Below, one piece after another: positions 25,853-35,082 of a stretch of 64,000 bases of DNA. The translations under genes and the position numbers were made by a program. Source of the stretch: Cellulomonas rhizosphaerae. GTDB lineage: Bacteria; Actinomycetota; Actinomycetes; Actinomycetales; Cellulomonadaceae. The notes beneath the pieces were generated by a model, which worked only from the letters and a program-made list of their open reading frames with translations, had not been told where the DNA came from and did no database searches. The stretch spans positions 1-64,000 of the forward strand of contig NZ_QWKP01000216.1 of NCBI RefSeq assembly GCF_003470205.1. Direction: 5' to 3'. Positions within the stretch are counted from its first letter, which is position 1; every line of letters begins with the position of its first letter.

Positions 25853-26602
25853 GTGCGCCACCAGGAGACCGTGATGGGCATCCCGATGTCGCTCGACGTG
25901 CCCGGCGCGCGCCGCGATCACGTCTGGGGGCTGGTCTCGGACGCGTTCGAGGTGCTGCACGCGGCGAACCGCCGGTTCAGCCGCTTCGACGCGAGCAGCG
26001 AGGTGAGCCGCTACGGGCGCGGCGAGATCGTGCCGTGGGAGATGTCCGACGACCTGCGCGAGGTGCTTGCCGTCGCCGAGCGCGCGTCGGCCGACTCGGG
26101 TGGCGCGTTCTCGGTCCGACGGCCCGACGGGTCGCTCGACACCGATGGCGTCGTCAAGGGCTGGGCCGCGCAGCGCGCGGTCGATGTGCTGCGCGCGGGC
26201 GGGCTCACGCGGTTCTGCCTGAACGCCGGGGGAGACGTCGCGGCGGCGGGCGAGCCCGAGCCGGGGCGCGGCTGGAACGTCGGCGTGCGAGACCCCGCCG
26301 ACGCGCAGCGGATGCTGGCGATACTCGAGGTGCGCGACGGCGCGGTAGCGACGTCCGGGCTCTACGAGCGCGGCCACCACGTCTGGGACGGTCGGACGGG
26401 CGAGCCCGCCTCGGGGCTCGTCTCAGCCACGGTCGTGGCCGCTGACCTCATGACCGCCGACGTGCTGGCGACGACGGTGCTGGCGCTCGGGCCCGAGGGC
26501 GTCGACTGGGCGCGGGACCACGGCGCGGTGGCCGTCATCGCGGTGCTGCCCGACGGGCGCGTGACGACCGGCGGCGCCGCGCGGGAGGGCGCGTTCGTCT
26601 GA
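25853..26602 (+). CDS. apbE: FAD:protein FMN transferase
   Basis: 249 residues from GTG 25853, four bases after the FMN-binding gene's stop. It is somewhat short for the family. Typical ApbE segments are LDTDGVVKGWAAQRAVDVL, FCLNAGGDVAAAG, VATSGLYERGHHVWDGRTG and ADLMTADVLATTVLALG; the Asp/Thr pair in the last are magnesium ligands. No signal peptide is apparent at the GTG start, so either the start is further upstream or the enzyme acts before export. It modifies the FMN-binding protein encoded upstream and completes the electron-transfer operon. Confidence 0.9.
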   Translation: MRHQETVMGIPMSLDVPGARRDHVWGLVSDAFEVLHAANRRFSRFDASSEVSRYGRGEIVPWEMSDDLREVLAVAERASADSGGAFSVRRPDGSLDTDGVVKGWAAQRAVDVLRAGGLTRFCLNAGGDVAAAGEPEPGRGWNVGVRDPADAQRMLAILEVRDGAVATSGLYERGHHVWDGRTGEPASGLVSATVVAADLMTADVLATTVLALGPEGVDWARDHGAVAVIAVLPDGRVTTGGAAREGAFV

Positions 26603-26606
26603 CGGG

Positions 26607-27641
26607 TCAGCGCGCGAGCCGCTCGACGATGCTGCCGTACAGCCGGGGCGTGGCGGCAGCGAGCGGCACGATCCCGCCGCGGAGCGGCGAGCCCGCAGCA
26701 GCCAGCAGGCCCGACGTCAGCACCCGGTAGCTGCGGGTCGCGCGGGTCCACGCGCGCTCGTACTGCGCGTTCGCGGTCGCCACGTCCGGCCCGAGGGTCG
26801 CGATCGCCGCGTGCGCCTGGGCCAGCCCGACGCGTACGCCCTCGCCCGTGAGCGCGTCGACGTAGCCGGAGGCGTCGCCCACCAGCCGCACCCGCCCGGC
26901 AGTGCGTGCCGACGTGCGTTGGCGCAGCGGTCCGGCGCCGCGCACGGGTCCGATCGTCGGCGCCCCGGCCAGGTGGCGGCGCAGGTCGGGGAACGCGTCG
27001 AGCGTGTCCTCGTAGTCGCGGTGCGGCGGCCCCAGCAGGGCCACGCCGACGACGTCGTCGTCGACCGGCGTCACGTACGCCTCCACGTCCCGCCCCCAGT
27101 GCACCTCGACGAGGTCGGCCCACGGGGCCACGCGGAAGTGGCGGCGGATCCCGTACCGGCGGCCGGCGTGCGCGCGGGACGCGACCTCGAGCCCGAGCCC
27201 GCGACGCACGGGGGAGTGCAGGCCGTCGCACGCCAGCAGCCAGCGGGCGCGGATGCCGGCGCAGCTGATCGAGTCGGCGTCCTGCTCGACGTCGCCGGCC
27301 TTCCCGGTGACGATCTGCGCGCCCAGCTCGTCGGCCCGCCGCGCGAGCGCGGCCTGCAGCGTGGTGCGTCGCACGCCGCGGCCGTGCGACGTCGCGAAGA
27401 GGTGGTCGGCGACGCGTGTGCCGGACAGGTAGCGGATGCCCGTCAGCCGGTGCCCGGTCGGGTCCACCCCGAGCCGTGCCAGGGCCGCGACGGCACCGGG
27501 CATGAGCCCCTCGCCGCACGCCTTGTCGACCGGTGTCGCGCGCGGCTCGAGGACCGTGACGGACAGCCCGGCCAGGCGCGCCTCGATCGCGGCGGCGAGC
27601 CCGACCGGTCCGCCGCCGACGACGAGCACGTCGATGGTCAT
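26607..27641 (-). CDS. FAD-dependent hydroxylase/oxidoreductase of a phenolic-lipid operon
   Basis: 344 residues, start ATG 27641. The N-terminal FAD motif is DVLVVGGGPVGLAAAIEARLAG. RLVGDASGYVDALTGEGVRVGL is the flavin ribityl-binding segment of geranylgeranyl-reductase/PHBH-type flavoproteins, and LLACDGLHSPVRRGL lies between. It is the last gene of three overlapping genes with a type III polyketide synthase and a small methyltransferase. In Streptomyces the matching flavoprotein SrsC hydroxylates alkylresorcinols to alkylquinones, so a similar tailoring step is likely. Substrate not known here. Confidence 0.85.
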   Translation of the reverse strand: MTIDVLVVGGGPVGLAAAIEARLAGLSVTVLEPRATPVDKACGEGLMPGAVAALARLGVDPTGHRLTGIRYLSGTRVADHLFATSHGRGVRRTTLQAALARRADELGAQIVTGKAGDVEQDADSISCAGIRARWLLACDGLHSPVRRGLGLEVASRAHAGRRYGIRRHFRVAPWADLVEVHWGRDVEAYVTPVDDDVVGVALLGPPHRDYEDTLDAFPDLRRHLAGAPTIGPVRGAGPLRQRTSARTAGRVRLVGDASGYVDALTGEGVRVGLAQAHAAIATLGPDVATANAQYERAWTRATRSYRVLTSGLLAAAGSPLRGGIVPLAAATPRLYGSIVERLAR

Positions 27642-28153
27642 GCGACGAGCGCGCGCAGGGCGCGTTCCTCGGTGGGGATCCGGAAGCGCAGGAGCAGGAT
27701 CGCGTTGAGGACGGTGAAGGCGATCGCGGTGACCCACGCGGTGTGCACGAGCGGAAGCGCCAGGCCCTCGACCGCGACGGCGACGTAGTTGGGGTGCGAG
27801 AACCAGCGGTAGGGACCGCGGCGCACGAGCGTCGAGCCGGGCACGACGATCACCCGGGTGCTCCAGTGCCGGCCCAGCGTCGCGATGCACCACCAGCGCA
27901 GCGCGTTCGCCGCGACGACGAACGCCAGCGCGGTCCAGCCCAGCGCGGGCAGGAACGGGCGGTCGGCGGCGTGCACCTCGACGACGCACGCCACCAGCAG
28001 CCCGGTGTGCAGCGCGACCATCGGTGGGTAGTGCCGCTGCCCGGACTCGATCCCGCCGTGCGCGAGCGCCCAGGTCACGTGCCGCTGGGACACCACGAGC
28101 TCGGCGACCCGCTCGAGCGCGATCACCACGATCAACCAGTCGTAGGGGCTCAC
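27638..28153 (-). CDS. Isoprenylcysteine carboxyl methyltransferase-like membrane methyltransferase
   Basis: 171 residues from the GTG at 28153. Four or five membrane helices, with the family signature YRWFSHPNYVAVAVEGLALP near the C-terminus. It overlaps the polyketide synthase stop (GTGA) and the flavoprotein start (ATGA) by four bases each. ICMT-like enzymes near bacterial type III polyketide synthases methylate the phenolic hydroxyl of the lipid (SrsB in Streptomyces, YpbQ/BpsB in Bacillus). That role fits better than protein methylation. SAM binding is inferred from the family. Confidence 0.85.
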   Translation of the reverse strand: MSPYDWLIVVIALERVAELVVSQRHVTWALAHGGIESGQRHYPPMVALHTGLLVACVVEVHAADRPFLPALGWTALAFVVAANALRWWCIATLGRHWSTRVIVVPGSTLVRRGPYRWFSHPNYVAVAVEGLALPLVHTAWVTAIAFTVLNAILLLRFRIPTEERALRALVA

Positions 28154-29223
28154 CAGGTCTCCTCGGGCCAGCGCAGCAGGACGGTCTCGGTGCACACACC
28201 CGGGCCGATCGCGAACAGCACGCCCGGGGAACCGGGGATGTGGCCGCCCGCGTGCAGCTCGTCGGCCAGCACGTGCAGGACGCCCGACGAGGAGAGGTTG
28301 CCGACCCGCGCGAGCGAGGCCCAGCTCGCCGCGAACGCGTCGTCGGGCAGCTCGAGCGCACGGGTCGCGGCCTGCAGGATGCGCGGCCCTCCGGTGTGCG
28401 CGACCCACGTGCCGACGTCGCTGACCTTGAGCTGGTGCGCGGCGAGCAGGTCGACGACACCCGGGGCGAGGTGCTCCCCGACGATGTCCGCGAGGCTCGC
28501 CGCGAGCACGATCCGGAAGCCGCTGCCGCCCACGTCCCAGCCGAGCGCATCGGCGGTGTCGGGGACCAGGGCGCTCCGGGTGTCGAGCACGTCGACGCCG
28601 GGAGCGTCACCGGCGCGATCGTCGCCGAGCATCACCGCCGCGGCCGCACCGTCGCCGAAGAGCCCGCTCGAGACGATGTTGGCCATCGAGGCGTCCCCGT
28701 GCTGGAGCGTCAGGGAGCACAGCTCGAGCGAGACGAGCAGCGCGACGTCCTGGGGGTGGCCGACGAGGTAGTCACGGACCCGGGCGATGCCCGCGGCCCC
28801 TGCCACGCACCCGAGCCCGAAGGACGGGATGCGCCTGACGTCGCTGCGCAGCCCGAGCCGCGCGACGAGCAGGGCGTCGACGGACGGGGCGGAGATGCCC
28901 GTGACCGAGGTGAAGAAGATCAGGTCCACCTCGTCGGGTTCGACGCCTGCCTCACCCAGGGCCCGCCGGCAGGCCTCGGCCGCCAGGTCGGTGCCCTCGC
29001 GGACGAAGGCGTCGTTCGACGAGTCGAACGAGGTCAGGTTCGCGTAGGCGTCCAGGGGCAGGACCGTGTGCCGCGTCTCGACTCCCGTGTGGGCGTGGAT
29101 CCGCGCGATCGTCGCCAGACGCCGGGGGTCGGTCGTCAGGAGGGGCGCGATGGCCGCGGTGATCTCGGACTGCGGGTGGACGTGGCGGGGGAGGACGGGG
29201 GCGATCGAGGTGATACGCACCAT
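28150..29223 (-). CDS. Type III polyketide synthase
   Basis: 357 residues from ATG 29223, chosen because a leaderless -10 (CACGAT) lies seven bases upstream; an in-frame ATG at 29232 adds three residues. The chalcone/stilbene synthase triad is complete: Cys139 in GLGCVAGAAG, His276 in VAHTGGPRIL and Asn309 in VGNLSSSGV. GDGAAAAVML is also conserved. It condenses a fatty acyl or other starter CoA with malonyl-CoA units. With the methyltransferase and flavoprotein genes downstream, an alkylresorcinol or alkylpyrone product is most likely. The starter cannot be read from sequence. Confidence 0.9.
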   Translation of the reverse strand: MVRITSIAPVLPRHVHPQSEITAAIAPLLTTDPRRLATIARIHAHTGVETRHTVLPLDAYANLTSFDSSNDAFVREGTDLAAEACRRALGEAGVEPDEVDLIFFTSVTGISAPSVDALLVARLGLRSDVRRIPSFGLGCVAGAAGIARVRDYLVGHPQDVALLVSLELCSLTLQHGDASMANIVSSGLFGDGAAAAVMLGDDRAGDAPGVDVLDTRSALVPDTADALGWDVGGSGFRIVLAASLADIVGEHLAPGVVDLLAAHQLKVSDVGTWVAHTGGPRILQAATRALELPDDAFAASWASLARVGNLSSSGVLHVLADELHAGGHIPGSPGVLFAIGPGVCTETVLLRWPEETW

Positions 29224-29297
29224 GTCGCGCATCGTGTCACGGGGTCCGGCGTCCGGCTCGGCGAGCGTCCTGGGGTGCGGCCCGGATGCGCCGCACC

Positions 29298-29303
29298 TAG
29301 CGT
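29298..29303 (+). promoter_or_regulatory. Leaderless -10 box of ndh
   Basis: TAGCGT ends six bases before ATG 29310, and no ribosome-binding site is visible. Confidence 0.45.
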
Positions 29304-29309
29304 CGCTGG

Positions 29310-30656
29310 ATGGACACGCCGCTGCACCACGTCGTCATCGTCGGCTCCGGGTTCGGCGGGCTGTTCGCCGCCCAGGCCTTCGCGCACGCCCCGGTCCGCG
29401 TGACGTTGCTCAGCGGCACCAACCACCACCTGTTCCAGCCGCTGCTCTACCAGGTGGCCACGGGCGTGCTCTCGTCGGGAGAGATCGCGCCGCCGACGCG
29501 CGACGTGCTCAAGCGGCAGCGCAACGTGCGGGTGCTGCTCGGCCTCGTCACCCACATCGACCTCGACGCACGCGAGGTCACCTCGACCTCGCCCCTCGGT
29601 GAGCGGCGAACCTCGTACGACAGCATCATCGTCGCGGCCGGCGCGGGTCAGTCGTACTTCGGCAACGACCAGTTCGCGCAGTTCGCGCCGGGCCTGAAGG
29701 GCCTCGACGACGCCCTCGAGGTCCGAGGCCGCATCCTTGGCGCGTTCGAGCTCGCCGAGCTCTCGACCGACGACGAGACCCTCGACAGGTTGCTCACGTT
29801 CGTCGTCGTCGGTGCGGGAGCGACCGGCGTCGAGATGGCGGGCCAGATCGCCGAGCTGTCCCGGCGGACGTTGCCCGGCACGTTCCGGCACATCGACCCG
29901 TCGCGGACCCGCATCGTCGTCATCGACCCGGTCCCGCAGGTGCTGCCCGGCTACAGCGACAAGCTGTCCCGCGCGGCCGCCGACCGCCTCGAGTCGCTCG
30001 GCGTGGAGCTGTGGCTGGGGCGCAAGGTGGTCGACGTCGACGAGGACGGTGTGGTCGTCGAGGACGCCGACGGCACGCGGACCCGCCTCGAGGCCGCGTG
30101 CAAGGTCTGGGCTGCCGGCGTCGGGGCCTCCCCGCTCGCGGCGCAGCTCGCCGAGGACTCGGGCGCTCCCACCGATCGCGCGGGGCGCATCGAGGTGGAG
30201 GACGACTGCACGCTGCCCGGCCACCCCGAGGTCTTCGTCGTGGGCGACCTCATGACGATCAAGGGCTACCCGTGGGTCGCTCAGCTCGCGATGCAGAGCG
30301 GCACCTACGCGGCCCGCGCGATCACCCGGCGGGTGCGGGGCGAGGAGCCCGCTCCGCCGTTCCACTACCGCGACAAGGGCATGATGGCCACGGTCGCGCG
30401 GTTCCATGCCGTCGCTCGCATCGGCCGGTTCGAGACGGCCGGGCTGTTCGCGTGGGGACTGTGGCTCGGCGTGCACCTGCTGTACCTGATCGGCTTCAAG
30501 AACCGCGTCTCGACCCTCATGCACTGGGTCGTCAGCTTCGTCGGGCGATCACGGTCCGAGCAGGCAGCGACGTGGCAGCAGGTGGTCGGACGCAACGCCT
30601 TGCGGCGGGAGGGCAGCCCGCCGCTGGCCGCTCAGCCGGGCACGGATCCGGGCTGA
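29310..30656 (+). CDS. ndh: Type II NADH dehydrogenase
   Basis: 448 residues. The FAD motif VVIVGSGFGGLFAAQAF opens the protein; the NADH motif FVVVGAGATGVEMAGQ lies near residue 175. VFVVGDLMTIKGYPWVAQLAMQSG contains both the flavin-contact Asp and the AQxAMQ quinone-site pattern. A C-terminal amphipathic/hydrophobic stretch (WGLWLGVHLLYLIGF) should dock it to the membrane. It oxidises NADH with quinone and pumps no protons. It diverges from the polyketide synthase operon; both sides appear leaderless. Confidence 0.9.
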   Translation: MDTPLHHVVIVGSGFGGLFAAQAFAHAPVRVTLLSGTNHHLFQPLLYQVATGVLSSGEIAPPTRDVLKRQRNVRVLLGLVTHIDLDAREVTSTSPLGERRTSYDSIIVAAGAGQSYFGNDQFAQFAPGLKGLDDALEVRGRILGAFELAELSTDDETLDRLLTFVVVGAGATGVEMAGQIAELSRRTLPGTFRHIDPSRTRIVVIDPVPQVLPGYSDKLSRAAADRLESLGVELWLGRKVVDVDEDGVVVEDADGTRTRLEAACKVWAAGVGASPLAAQLAEDSGAPTDRAGRIEVEDDCTLPGHPEVFVVGDLMTIKGYPWVAQLAMQSGTYAARAITRRVRGEEPAPPFHYRDKGMMATVARFHAVARIGRFETAGLFAWGLWLGVHLLYLIGFKNRVSTLMHWVVSFVGRSRSEQAATWQQVVGRNALRREGSPPLAAQPGTDPG

Positions 30657-30664
30657 CGCCCGCC

Positions 30665-30670
30665 TACGAT
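30665..30670 (+). promoter_or_regulatory. Leaderless -10 box of the NUDIX gene
   Basis: TACGAT ends six bases before GTG 30677. Confidence 0.45.
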
Positions 30671-30676
30671 CGGTCC

Positions 30677-31144
30677 GTGGCGATCCCCGAGTTCATCCTG
30701 GCGCTGCGAGCCTCCGTCGGTCACGAGTCGCTGTGGCTCAGCGGCGTGACCGCGGTGGTGGTGCGCGACGACGACCACGTGCTGCTCGTCCGTCGCGCGG
30801 ACACCGGGGCGTGGACCCCGGTGACCGGGATCATCGATCCCGGCGAGGAGCCCGCTGTGGCGGGAGCGCGCGAGGTGCTCGAGGAGGCCGACGTCGTGGC
30901 GGTGCCCGAGCGGCTCGCCTCGGTGCACGTGCTGCCGCCGATGACCTATGAGAATGGCGACCGGGCGCAGTACCTCGACCTGGTGTTCCGGTTCCGCTAC
31001 GTCTCTGGGACGCCGCACCCGGCGGACGGCGAGAACACCGACGCCGCGTGGTTCCCGCTGGACGCGCTGCCGCCCGTGTCGGCGGACATGGGCGGCAGGA
31101 TCCGCCGCGCGCTCGCCTCCGGCGAGGCCGAGTTCGGCCGCTAG
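30677..31144 (+). CDS. NUDIX hydrolase
   Basis: 155 residues from GTG 30677. The NUDIX box reads GIIDPGEEPAVAGAREVLEEADV, close to Gx5Ex7REUxEExGU, with the metal-binding REVLEE intact. The usual Gly near the end of the box is Asp. N-terminal sequence TAVVVRDDDHVLLVRRADTG is standard. A TACGAT six bases before the GTG suggests a leaderless mRNA. The substrate (a nucleoside diphosphate linked to some X) is unknown. The stop overlaps the convergent patatin gene by four bases (CTAG). Confidence 0.88.
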   Translation: MAIPEFILALRASVGHESLWLSGVTAVVVRDDDHVLLVRRADTGAWTPVTGIIDPGEEPAVAGAREVLEEADVVAVPERLASVHVLPPMTYENGDRAQYLDLVFRFRYVSGTPHPADGENTDAAWFPLDALPPVSADMGGRIRRALASGEAEFGR

Positions 31145-32031
31145 CCCCAGAACGCGGCGAGCTGCTGCGCGAGGGCACGGCCCTGGTCGTAGCCCCCGCG
31201 CGCGGCCTGCGGGCGGGTGGACGGGTCCATCGCCCTGGCGTTGAACACGTCGCCCGCGCTCGCGTCAGGGAACACCACCTCGACCGTGCTGCCCCCGGCG
31301 CGCAGCTCGTCGACCTGGGTCGCGAGGTCCATGCCCCACGCGAGCGGGTGGCGCGTGCGGCCCGAGAACGGTGACATCACGAGCACGCGCGCGTACCCGG
31401 CCGCGAGGTCGGCGTTCTCGTTGCGCCGGTAGCCGCCGTTGATGAGGCGCTGCCCGCCGATGCCGTACGTGCCGGCGAAGCCGTTGCTCGTGCTCGCGGC
31501 CACGGCGTCGACCAGGTCGACCCCGCTGTCGCGGTCGAGGACCACCGGTTCCCCGGTGCGGGCGTCGACCGCGGCGAGCCGGACCAGCTGCGCGGGCCAG
31601 TCGTGGCGGGGGAGCCGAGCCGCGACGGTCGCGCGCCAGCGGGTCGTGCCCGCGTCATCGGGCGTGTCCTTCTCGAGCGCTGCGGCGCCCATCCGGCGGC
31701 GCATCTCCGCCGCGTCCGCCGAGGAGGCGATGGTCGTGTCCGACCAGTCCATGAAGCTCTGGGCGGACGCCTGCGGCGGGCGGGTCGGCTGTGGACCGGC
31801 GGGAGGAGTCTCGGCGACGACGGCCGCGTAGAGGTCGGCCGGTCGCGTGCCGCTCGTGATCTGGGCGGCCACGGTCGAGCCGGCCGACGTGCCGACGACG
31901 AGGTCGGCCGCGGTGAGGTCGACGCCGGCGGCCGCGAGCCCGGCGACGAGGCCGAGCTCCCAGGCGTTGCCGGCGGCGCCGGCTCCGGCGAGGACGAGGG
32001 CGCGGGTGATGCGTGGGTCCGAGACGTTCAT
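31141..32031 (-). CDS. Patatin-like phospholipase
   Basis: 296 residues, ATG 32031 with AAAGG upstream. The oxyanion glycine segment is VLAGAGAAGNAWELGLVAGL and the nucleophile is in VVGTSAGSTV (Ser49). The dyad Asp of patatins normally sits in DGG/DGA; here the segment reads RLINGGYRRNENAD, so the first position is Asn198. A single base (GAC to AAC) would make the change, although NGG may be the norm in this actinobacterial subgroup. The nearby Asp in ENAD could serve instead. No signal peptide; probably a cytoplasmic lipid hydrolase. Substrate unknown. Confidence 0.82.
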   Translation of the reverse strand: MNVSDPRITRALVLAGAGAAGNAWELGLVAGLAAAGVDLTAADLVVGTSAGSTVAAQITSGTRPADLYAAVVAETPPAGPQPTRPPQASAQSFMDWSDTTIASSADAAEMRRRMGAAALEKDTPDDAGTTRWRATVAARLPRHDWPAQLVRLAAVDARTGEPVVLDRDSGVDLVDAVAASTSNGFAGTYGIGGQRLINGGYRRNENADLAAGYARVLVMSPFSGRTRHPLAWGMDLATQVDELRAGGSTVEVVFPDASAGDVFNARAMDPSTRPQAARGGYDQGRALAQQLAAFWG

Positions 32032-32178
32032 GGGAGTCGCCTTTCGCGATGTGCCTGTGCGGCGCTCCCGGTCGCGACCAGTTCAGTCGCGGGCGCTGGG
32101 GAGCACCCGGTGGGGTCCTGCGTCCATGGGTGTCACCTCCGGCTGGTCGATCGAGTCATTCGGACGCTAGCACCGCGG

Positions 32179-32857
32179 TCAACCGAGATCCTCGACGTAC
32201 CCCGCGACGAGTGCGCCGATCGGGGACGGGTGGCTCAACGGGGCGAGGTGGCCCCCGGGACCACGTCGGGCTCGACGCCGACCCGATCGAGCGCGACGCG
32301 CTGCTGCAGCGCGAGCGGGAACAGCCGGTCGTCGCGGCCCGCGATCACGTGGATCGGAGCGTCGGGCCAGGAGAACCGCGACGAGTCGGCGAACACGGCG
32401 TCGGACTGCGGCTTGTCGTGCCGGGCGACGTCGCGGACCAGCTCGGGGGCGAAGCCGTCGAGGAAGTAGACCTCGTCGGTGAACTCCGTGGGGTAGCCGC
32501 CCGCCCGGGCTGCCGTCTCTCGTGCCTGCGTCGACCCGACGTTCTCGCCCCACTCGCCGACCGTCTCGCCGGGCAGGGGGATCATCGCGTTGACGAACAC
32601 GACCATCCGCATGCTCACGCGCGACCAGACCAGGGGCGCCGTGAAGCCGCCCATCGACTGCGCGACGAGCACGACGTCCGTGCGGCCGCCGATCGCGTCG
32701 ACCACCGCGTCGGCGGCGGCGGCGGCGAGCCCGTCGTGCGGGCCGGCCGTGGGCAGGTCGACCGCGAACGCGTCGAAGCCGCGCCCGCGCAGGTCGGTGA
32801 CCAAGGGGTGCAGGAACCAGCCGTCCCCGCCCGCCCCCGGGATCATCGCGATCGTGG

Positions 32858-32861
<4 letters not shown>
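32179..32861 (-). pseudogene. Alpha/beta hydrolase with a frameshift near the C-terminus
   Basis: Begins at GTG 32861, overlapping the KBL stop as GTGA. The first 200 or so residues are a sound hydrolase: AMIPGAGGDGWFLHPLV, the nucleophile region VLVAQSMGGFTAP and the Asp region HVIAGRDDRLFP. The frame then runs VEPDVVPGATSPR and stops at 32235. The expected end GGHLAPLSHPSPIGALVAGY, which carries the catalytic His, lies in the next frame and ends at 32179. One missing base in the five-C run at 32252-32256 (plus strand) explains this. It is either a real null mutation or a sequencing error in a homopolymer. As written, the product (208 residues) lacks its catalytic His. Confidence 0.8.
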
Positions 32862-34038
<1,177 letters not shown>

Positions 34039-34039
<1 letters not shown>

Positions 34040-35082
34040 CAGATCTGCGTCCAATCGATGATGACCTTGCCGACCCCGCCCGACGCGGCCGCGTCGAACG
34101 CCTCCCGCCACTGCGTGGCGGCGAACCGGTGCGAGACGAGTGACGCGATGCGCCCGCGGAGCACCTCGCTCGTGTGCAGCATGGCGCTCATCGAGTTCCA
34201 CGTCTCGAACATCTCGCGCCCGTAGATCCCCTTGAGCGTGAGCATGCGCGTGACGACCACGCCCCAGTCGATGCTGAACGGCTCGCTCGGCAGCCCGAGC
34301 ATCGCGATCCGACCGCCGTGATTCATGTTGTCGATGACCAGCGGCAGCGCGGTCGGCGAGCCGCTCATCTCGAACGCGATGTCGAACCCCTCGCGCATGC
34401 CGACCTCGCGCTGGAGCTCGTGCAGGTTCTCGCGCGTGACGTCGAGGGCGCGGTCGGCGCCCATCTCCTTGGCCAGCGCGAGGCGCGCGTCGTTGATGTC
34501 GGTGGCGACGATGAACCGTGCCCCGGCGTGCCGCGCGACCGCGATCGACATCAGGCCGATCGGGCCGCAGCCGCTGACGAGCACGTCCTCGCCGACCACG
34601 GTGAACGCCAGCGCGGTGTGCACGGCGTTGCCGAGCGGGTCGAACAGCGCGCCGACCTCGGGCTCGATCGCGTCGTGGTGCACCCAGACGTTCTCGGCGG
34701 GCAGCACGACGAACGGCGCGAACGCGCCGTCGCGCTGCAGGCCGACCCCGACCGTGCGGATGCACATCTGGCGACGCCCGGCGCGGCAGTTGCGGCACGT
34801 GCCGCACACGATGTGGCCCTCGCCGGAGACGAGGTCGCCCGGCGCGATGTCGTGGACGCCCGCGCCGATGTCGACGATCTCGCCGCAGAACTCGTGCCCC
34901 GGGATCAGAGGCGCTCGCACGGCGCCCGCCGCCCAGGGATCCCAGCGCTCGATGTGCAGGTCAGTGCCGCAGATGCCCGTGCGCAGCACCCGGATCTTGA
35001 CCTCACCCGGTCCCGCCTCGGGCTCCGGGCGGTCGACGAGCTCGAGGCCGGGTCCGGCGGTCGCCTTGTAGAGGGCCTTCAT
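34039..35082 (-). CDS. tdh: L-threonine 3-dehydrogenase
   Basis: 347 residues. It belongs to the zinc medium-chain dehydrogenases. The catalytic zinc ligands lie in [16 protein letters not shown] and [13 protein letters not shown]. The structural zinc Cys set is in [39 protein letters not shown] is the NAD motif. It oxidises threonine to 2-amino-3-ketobutyrate for the next enzyme. The start (35082) overlaps the CoA-ligase gene's stop as ATGA; the stop shares a base with the kbl start. Confidence 0.93.

Noticed and set aside
32235-32260. Programmed frameshifting in the alpha/beta hydrolase
   Set aside because: There is only a C/G run and no slippery-site plus pseudoknot evidence. A missing base or a sequencing error is simpler.
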